A stretch of 64,000 nucleotides of DNA, from the NCBI RefSeq assembly GCF_025567195.1, contig NZ_JAOQJF010000007.1, positions 1 through 64,000 of the forward strand, given 5' to 3'. The notes below the pieces were generated by a model that had not been told where the DNA came from, searched no databases, and saw only the letters and a program-made list of their open reading frames with translations. Shown one piece after another: positions 58,803 through 64,000 of the stretch (position 1 is its first letter; each line of letters starts with the position of its first letter). Origin of the DNA: Alitiscatomonas aceti (lineage in GTDB: Bacteria > Bacillota > Clostridia > Lachnospirales > Lachnospiraceae). Both the position numbers and the translations under genes were made by a program.

Positions 58803-60572
58803 TTATCGAATTCTTCCCATGCAGTAGTAGTGCTGCCGCCAGTAGCTCGTCTCAATGGAAGCATAGGAAATTGGTGAGCCACAGTGGATCATCATCCCGT
58901 TGCCGACATAAATGCCCACATGGGATGCGCCGCTGGTGTTGTAGGTTTTCTGGAAGAAGATCAGGTCTCCGGGCTTTGCTTCACTCTTCGGGATAATGTC
59001 GCATTTTCCCATCAGACCATTGGCCGTCTGTCTGCCTACATTCCAGCCATTCCCGCAGTGATTGATGACCCAGCTTACAAAACCGGAACAATCAAAACTG
59101 GTGCTCGGTGAACTGCCGCCCCAAACATAGGGATAACCGAGATATTTCTCTGCTTCGGTAATCATCTTCCGGAATTTTTCATCCGTCAGAGCTTCGCCCG
59201 GAATGTCGTAATCCTGGTATTCTCCGCTGGAACCCGCGCCATCCGGCGTTGCAAAGGCAATGCCTGCAAACAGATCATCCCTATTGCCCCGGCACTCCAA
59301 TGTGACTTCGTAGCGTTGCAGCTGGTCATCTGTGAGGCCGGAATTTCTGGCAACATAGTCCACACCCCGATTGAGCAGCGTTACATTGAGGATTTTATAC
59401 TCATACTGTACCGTCACTTGATAGGTGTAGGTGTGTCCGGTTCCGGTGATCGGATTATAGCGATAGCCCACACGGGTTTCTTTCCTTGTCCGGATTTCTA
59501 CCTTTTCTTCCAACTTCAGCTCATACTGCGCTTCAAAAATACTCTGGAGCCGTGCCTGCACCTGGCTTCTCGTATAGTTTTCAAATTCTACGGTCAGCAG
59601 AGAAGCAAGCTCATAGGGATTGTGACCGATTTCCGCCAAATTGTAGCGATACTCGTCATAGCCCGGATGGTCGGTTTCAATGCGGTCGATTTGTTTGCGA
59701 AGTTTATCTTCCAGCTTGGTATAATCCGTCTCCACGCCTTTCAAATCTTCATCTTCCGCTGTATAGGAAGTCCCCAGCACCACATTGCCGCCGCCATTGA
59801 TCAAGACAGAGCAGGACGATACCGACCCGGCAATCACCAAAACAAGCAGTCCCACGGCTGCAATCCCGATGATGATATGCGAGTGGCTCTGCACAAACTG
59901 AAACGCCTTTTCCGTCATGCTGGCAGTACCCTGCGCAGCTTTGGCCGTGCCAGTTGCTGTGTTCTCCGCTGCGGCTGCACCTGCCTTCGCAGCGGCATAC
60001 TCTTTTTTGATAGCCTGCTTCTGCCGCCATCTGGAAAAGAAATTCGAGCCAGCCTGCGGATCAGACTTCATGCGTTCCGCAAAGATGGAATCCACGGCAT
60101 CTTTATCTGCCTTTTTCTCCAACCGCTCCAGCTTTTTGTACTGCCGCAGCTTTCGACCATATTGGAACCGGGAACCGGCACGGGCTGCACCTTCCGCTGA
60201 ACCTTCGGAAAAATGCGCTGCCTCCACACCGGAATTATTATCCTGGTCGGCATTGCGCACACTCTGATGTGCTTTGGCTGAAATCGCATCTGCCGCAAGA
60301 TTCCCCGGCTTCTTTGGCTTACCGCCCTTTTTCCCGGAAGCCGCTTCATTCTTCTTCGCCTTTACCTCCTGCTCCGATTTCAGCTTCTTACTGCGCATCT
60401 TGGCAAGATCGGTCTCGTGACGAATCTGCCTTCGGTGTTCCGCTTTTTTCTTGCTGCTGTCTCCCGTACTGCTGTCTGCGGTCTTGCTTCTGGAATCGCG
60501 AAGGGTGTTCTCCGCACCCTCGCGCTCCTGCCGCAGCTTGTCTCCGAGATTCGGATTTTTCTTGCCAGCCAT
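58803..60572 (-). CDS. CD1108-type protein: NlpC/P60 peptidoglycan hydrolase of the conjugation apparatus
   Basis: 589 residues. The first 220 are basic and disordered, a membrane helix follows (IIIGIAAVGLLVLVIAGSV), then an extracellular coiled region with repeat-like TVQYEYKI, and a C-terminal NlpC/P60 domain: Cys in STSFDCSGFVSW, His in SHVGIYVGNGMMIH. It cuts the wall to let the conjugation channel through, the role of VirB1-like lytic enzymes. Three-base gap after the virB4 3' part. Complete and active-site residues present. Confidence 0.85.
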   Translation of the reverse strand: MAGKKNPNLGDKLRQEREGAENTLRDSRSKTADSSTGDSSKKKAEHRRQIRHETDLAKMRSKKLKSEQEVKAKKNEAASGKKGGKPKKPGNLAADAISAKAHQSVRNADQDNNSGVEAAHFSEGSAEGAARAGSRFQYGRKLRQYKKLERLEKKADKDAVDSIFAERMKSDPQAGSNFFSRWRQKQAIKKEYAAAKAGAAAAENTATGTAKAAQGTASMTEKAFQFVQSHSHIIIGIAAVGLLVLVIAGSVSSCSVLINGGGNVVLGTSYTAEDEDLKGVETDYTKLEDKLRKQIDRIETDHPGYDEYRYNLAEIGHNPYELASLLTVEFENYTRSQVQARLQSIFEAQYELKLEEKVEIRTRKETRVGYRYNPITGTGHTYTYQVTVQYEYKILNVTLLNRGVDYVARNSGLTDDQLQRYEVTLECRGNRDDLFAGIAFATPDGAGSSGEYQDYDIPGEALTDEKFRKMITEAEKYLGYPYVWGGSSPSTSFDCSGFVSWVINHCGNGWNVGRQTANGLMGKCDIIPKSEAKPGDLIFFQKTYNTSGASHVGIYVGNGMMIHCGSPISYASIETSYWRQHYYCMGRIR

Positions 60573-60575
60573 TGC

Positions 60576-61646
60576 TTACGCCTCCTTTGCTTCCTGAACT
60601 TCGGTTAATTTTGTCGTCATAATCCGGTACAGTTCCAGATCGGTCGGGAAACGATCAACGAACGGCAAAATCACATTTCCGTAGAACAGCAGTCCTTCGC
60701 CTTCGCCGGAGTGAGTCACATAGGACAGCTGGTGCGGGCTGATATTCAGCTGATCCGCCAGAATCTGACGGTCACCGGCTGCCTGATTCAGCATATAAAT
60801 GAAGTCGCTGTTCTCAAAAATGTTCGTCACTTCGCGGGAAGAAAGCAGATCTTTTACGTTCTGGGTGATGCCGGTGGGAATACCACCCCATTTACGGAAT
60901 CGCTTCCAGATTTCCACGCTGTAAGCCGCTGTCTGCTCTTCTTTCAAAAGCAGATGGAACTCGTCCATATAGTAGCGGGTGGCTTTACCGGCATTGCGGT
61001 TGGCGGTTACACGCCCCCAGACCTGATCCTGCACCACCAGCATACCGATCTTTTTCAGCTGCTTGCCCAGCTCCTTGATGTCATAGCAGACCAGCCGGTT
61101 ATTGATATCTACGTTGGTGCGGTGGTTAAACAGGTTCAGCGAACCGGTCACATAGATTTCCAGTGCCGTTGCCACATGGTGTGCTTCCTTTTCATCCTGC
61201 CGGAGCAGTGCCTCGTACAAGTCCTGCAACACCGGCATGTTCTCCGGCACCGGATTCTCAAAATAGGTCTGGTAAATCTGATGAACACATCGGTCGATGA
61301 CCGTCTTTTCTACCGGCTGCAAGCCTTCTTTTCCGCCCACGATCAGCTCACACAGGGACAGGATGAAATCTGCTTTCAGGGCAATCGGATTATCCTCTTC
61401 CGAATAGTTCGCATTGATGTCCATCGGGTTGATATACTGCGTGCTGGAAGGGCTGATTTTAATGACCTGCCCCTCAAATTTCTTCACCAGTGCCGTGTAC
61501 TCGGCTTCAGGATCGCACACAATTACATCGTCATCCGTCACCAGGAACGCATTGGCGATTTCTCTCTTGGCAGAGAAGGATTTACCGGAACCGGGAGTAC
61601 CCAGAATCAGCCCGTTGGGGTTTTTGAGCTTTTTCCGGTCAACCAT
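60576..61646 (-). pseudogene. virB4, C-terminal part after the in-frame TAG
   Basis: 356 residues from ATG at 61646, with Walker A LGTPGSGKSFSAKREIAN, Walker B region YYMDEFHLLL, and AGDRQILADQLNISPHQLSY: the ATPase domain of VirB4/TraE-like proteins that power the secretion channel. In the same frame upstream, ELFQTGKEALYYGLNALSNN joins it without gap to the N-terminal part, apart from one TAG at 61713. No ribosome site is visible at 61646, so independent translation is doubtful. Normal VirB4 length is about 815 residues, the sum of both parts. Confidence 0.85.
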
Positions 61647-61712
61647 AATCAGGTTGTTGGACAGAGCATTCAGCCCATAGTACAGAGCCTCTTTCCCGGT
61701 CTGAAACAGTTC

Positions 61713-63020
61713 CTAGGTGGTAAACGGAACGAAAATTGCCGTGCTGCTGGTAGTCATGCTGCGCTGAATCTCAATCAGGTTCTGTGCCAGCGGCAGACAG
61801 CTCATCAGCCCCTGCTCCTGCTGAAAGTCCAGACGGCGCAGGTTGCAGTTGTACTTCTGCGCGATACTGGAAGCTTGAAACACATTGGTTTCCAGCTCCT
61901 GCTCCGTCTCGCCGGTGTTCATCACCAGAAAGGTCAGCAGGAACATACGCTCATTCTGGCTCTGCAATTCCTTCAGCAGTGCCTTTGCGTCCTTGCCGTA
62001 AGTTGCCAAATCTGACGGAATGATGTCCATATCGTATCCGGAACGGACAGCTTTCTTCTGTTCCTCAATCTTGGAACGATCCAGCTCCGTAATGGTGTGC
62101 TTGATGGATTTGATTGCTTTATTCTGGTCTACCGACTGAATGTGCATAGTCACGATCTGGCTGGATTCCATATCCAGAAAATCCTTCAGCAGCTGATCCG
62201 ACAGGTCGGAAGCCGTGATCTGGAGATAGGACATGGAGCCATACATCCCGCCCATCTGAAAAATACGGTTCTTCGGAAAGGCAAAACCGGTCGGTGCAAT
62301 AAAGTCCTTTACCGACAGCCCGCTCTCCGGCAACCACTTCCAATCGAAATTGAATCGGTCATTGTCACCCATGTGGAACATATCGTGCATCAGATGAAGC
62401 CGTTCCTTGCCGTTCAGCAATTTTGCCCGGACACCCAAGCGTTTGAAGTTGTTCATCAGGTCGATCTCGATGTGAATGAGCCTCGGCTTTGCCTGTTTCA
62501 TGGATTCCGCCTCAATGCCAAACGTCAGGTACTTCGTCTTGGTCAGGCCGTTGTTGCCCTGGGCAAGCTGGCGGCGCAGCATGGTGCTGTACTCCGTGCG
62601 CACCGGATTGAAATGATCCTTCTGGTACGGGATACGCACCATCTTCTCAAAATTCGAGGCATCCGTAGCCATATTCATAAAAGAAAGCTCAAAGCGGATG
62701 CTGGAATCAAAGAAGTTCAGGAAGCTGCACCATTCCTCAAAGATAGCCGTCTGATCCTCCTGCTGTGCCAGCTGGTAATTGATGTCCTGAAACTGAATGG
62801 TTTTGGTGTAGTAGTTGTCCGTCACACGGCAGATACCATCCGGGAACATCCGCTGAAAGGGAATGCTATCCTGAGCTGAGTGCGGAACCGTGCTGTCACC
62901 CCTTGCACGGTCAATCACCGTCTGCACCTGTTTTTGCTCTGCGGCTGACAGATGGGACGGCATTCGGATGTCATCCTGCTTTTTATTCTTCGCTGTCAGC
63001 TTTTCGAGAATTTTGAACAA
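61713..63020 (-). pseudogene. virB4, N-terminal part ending at an in-frame TAG
   Basis: 435 residues from TTG at 63020 (GGAGG nine bases upstream) to TAG at 61713-61715. It has the VirB4 N-terminal domain (YYTKTIQFQDINYQLAQQED, GMYGSMSYLQITASDLSDQ) and stops after FVPFTT. The next codons (ELFQTGKEAL) continue the family, and the usual residue at the TAG is probably glutamine (CAG to TAG). Without the ATPase domain it could not power transfer. It overlaps the PrgI gene by 38 bases. Confidence 0.85.
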
Positions 63021-63375
63021 TGCGATTTACCTCCATTTCCACATCTGCCTGCTGCACCAGCAGTGCATAGTAATTTTTTGTTTTGTAAGGCCGCGTTTTC
63101 GGCCTCTTGAACTTTGCCTCATAGAAGTGCTTTGCCACCACTTCCAGCGGCTGACCGTCTTTCTCGTACATGGCAAGAAAGAAAAGCGGCAGCATCACTG
63201 CCATCATGCCAAGTGCGGCAAGGCTCAGATTTCCGCTGGATTTGAGCAAAAAGAAAACCGGAACGCCAATCAGCGCACCGGCTCCAAAGCAGAGAATCTG
63301 CCGTTTGGTCAGGTTCATAAAGACCTTGGTTTTGACCTTTGAAAGGTCTCGCGGCACAGAAATATAAGATGCCAT
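62983..63375 (-). CDS. PrgI-family membrane protein of the conjugation channel
   Basis: 130 residues: SYISVPRDLSKVKTKVFMNLTKRQI at the start, two membrane helices (ILCFGAGALIGVPVFFLL and LSLAALGMMAVMLPLFFLA), then MYEKDGQPLEVVAKHFYEAKF. This is the PrgI (VirB3-like) family, just upstream of VirB4 in Gram-positive conjugation modules. It overlaps the virB4 start by 38 bases. Confidence 0.85.
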   Translation of the reverse strand: MASYISVPRDLSKVKTKVFMNLTKRQILCFGAGALIGVPVFFLLKSSGNLSLAALGMMAVMLPLFFLAMYEKDGQPLEVVAKHFYEAKFKRPKTRPYKTKNYYALLVQQADVEMEVNRIVQNSRKADSEE

Positions 63376-63392
63376 GAATCATTCCTCCTTCC

Positions 63393-64000
63393 TTAGTGCG
63401 CTGCAAACACGGATTTCGCAAGGCTTCCCGTCTTAAACAGTGTAAATGCCAGCAAAACCGTATAGCCCATAACGCCCCAAATGCTGCTGATGATGTTATC
63501 CGAAAAGGACAGGTTCTGAATCAGAACTGCATAGATGCCTACACAGATCATGATAAGAAAGCCTTGGAATCCCAGTGCAAACAGGGAACGCAGGTAGTTT
63601 TGACCGGTATGGCTCTGCTCATGGTTTCCAAAGGTTGCGAACGGAATCGGCGCAAGGCTCACCATGAGATATATTTCCACCATTCGGCCATACACGATAA
63701 CAAAGATAATAGCCGACAATGCCAGCATCGTGAACTGAACCACAAAGGTCTGCAAATACAGTCCCAGCAGCGGTCCCAAGTCCATTCCTTCCAATGTAGC
63801 CTGCATTGCTGTCAGGGTCGCATCACTGACGGACGTATTGCCGGAAATCAGACCGCCGCTTCGGGAGATCACTTGCTGCGCCACATCAAAGACAGCCATC
63901 GTGATATTGAATGTGTTCGAGATCAGAGTCACTGCCAGAAAGGTCTTAAAGACCCATTTGAAAAATGTCCACGTCTCGAAATTTGCCAGATTGTTATGCT
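63393..64000 (-). CDS. VirB6/TrbL-like conjugal transfer membrane protein, 5' end outside the window
   Basis: At least 200 residues, open to the window edge. The visible part has about four membrane segments (LAVTLISNTFNITMAVF, YLQTFVVQFTMLALSAIIFVIVYG, LVSLAPIPFATF, GFQGFLIMICVGIYAVLIQN, VMGYTVLLAFTLFK) and ends KSVFAAH. This matches the CD0411/VirB6-like pore proteins of Tn1549-like ICEs. The reading frame at 63932-64000 continues in phase (FKWVFKTFLAV), so the gene is cut only by the window. A start inside the window is not claimed. Confidence 0.8.
   Translation of the reverse strand, partial: HNNLANFETWTFFKWVFKTFLAVTLISNTFNITMAVFDVAQQVISRSGGLISGNTSVSDATLTAMQATLEGMDLGPLLGLYLQTFVVQFTMLALSAIIFVIVYGRMVEIYLMVSLAPIPFATFGNHEQSHTGQNYLRSLFALGFQGFLIMICVGIYAVLIQNLSFSDNIISSIWGVMGYTVLLAFTLFKTGSLAKSVFAAH

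Noticed and set aside
61713..61715. Genetic code change (TAG as an amino acid) for the whole genome
   Set aside because: TAG also serves as terminal stop in several genes here (50230, 50705, 3553), so full reassignment is unlikely; occasional suppression remains open.
1..64000. Antibiotic resistance genes as ICE cargo
   Set aside because: None of the frames resembles a tet, erm, van, cat or aminoglycoside-modifying gene; the VOC protein at 56732 shows no diagnostic resistance motif.
1..64000. tRNA or rRNA genes
   Set aside because: No cloverleaf or rRNA-like sequence was seen on either strand.

Overview
The window looks like the chromosome of an anaerobic gut Firmicute, probably a Lachnospiraceae-type clostridium. 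The basis is the style of greA, the AIM24-like and 2-hydroxycarboxylate transporter genes, strong AGGAGG ribosome sites, and a Tn1549/CTn-type conjugation module. No rRNA or tRNA gene is present, so a genus cannot be named.

Layout. Positions 1-3300 are chromosomal: a truncated AIM24-like gene, a 2-hydroxycarboxylate transporter, greA and a small membrane protein. Positions 3494-5262 hold an AbiE-like nucleotidyltransferase/winged-helix pair with its own promoter and operators. At 5423-5473 lie the last 17 codons of ribosomal protein gene rpsI, followed by its terminator. I read this as the left attachment site of a large integrative and conjugative element (ICE) that runs right and leaves the window at 64000. 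Intact rpsI should lie beyond the right edge.

The ICE begins with two tandem, paralogous tyrosine integrases, an excisionase-like gene and a PemK/MazF-like gene behind a strongly folded non-coding segment (about 9005-9332). Accessory genes follow: an AbiL-like ATPase/Toprim pair, a repressor with an attenuator-like leader, and a divergent switch (XRE repressor plus ImmA peptidase on one side; Y-family polymerase, small protein and a second ImmA-like peptidase on the other). Then comes a 14.2-kb defence operon (17472-31717): XRE regulator, 5-methylcytosine methylase, DrmD-like SNF2 helicase, type III-like Mod, type III-like Res, DrmA, DrmB and DrmC. This is a DISARM system with a Mod/Res pair built into it.

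The conjugation module follows: relaxase, MobC, a 2462-residue methylase-helicase with a TnpV gene overprinted in another frame, small accessory genes, topB, CD1107/DUF4315/CD1108-type proteins, VirB4, PrgI and a VirB6-like protein. A 10.5-kb mobilizable element of the Tn4451 type (44655-55197; large serine recombinase, TnpV, TnpW, MobV-like relaxase, CHC2 primase, VapE ATPase) is inserted inside topB. Its GA target dinucleotide lets the topB reading frame be rebuilt exactly. It carries a small array of membrane/immunity-like genes, each between copies of the same promoter-leader and terminator.

virB4 and one ImmA-like gene each contain an in-frame TAG codon, and topB is split, so the ICE may now be unable to transfer while its defence cargo looks intact. 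All family names come from reading motifs by eye; no database search was run.
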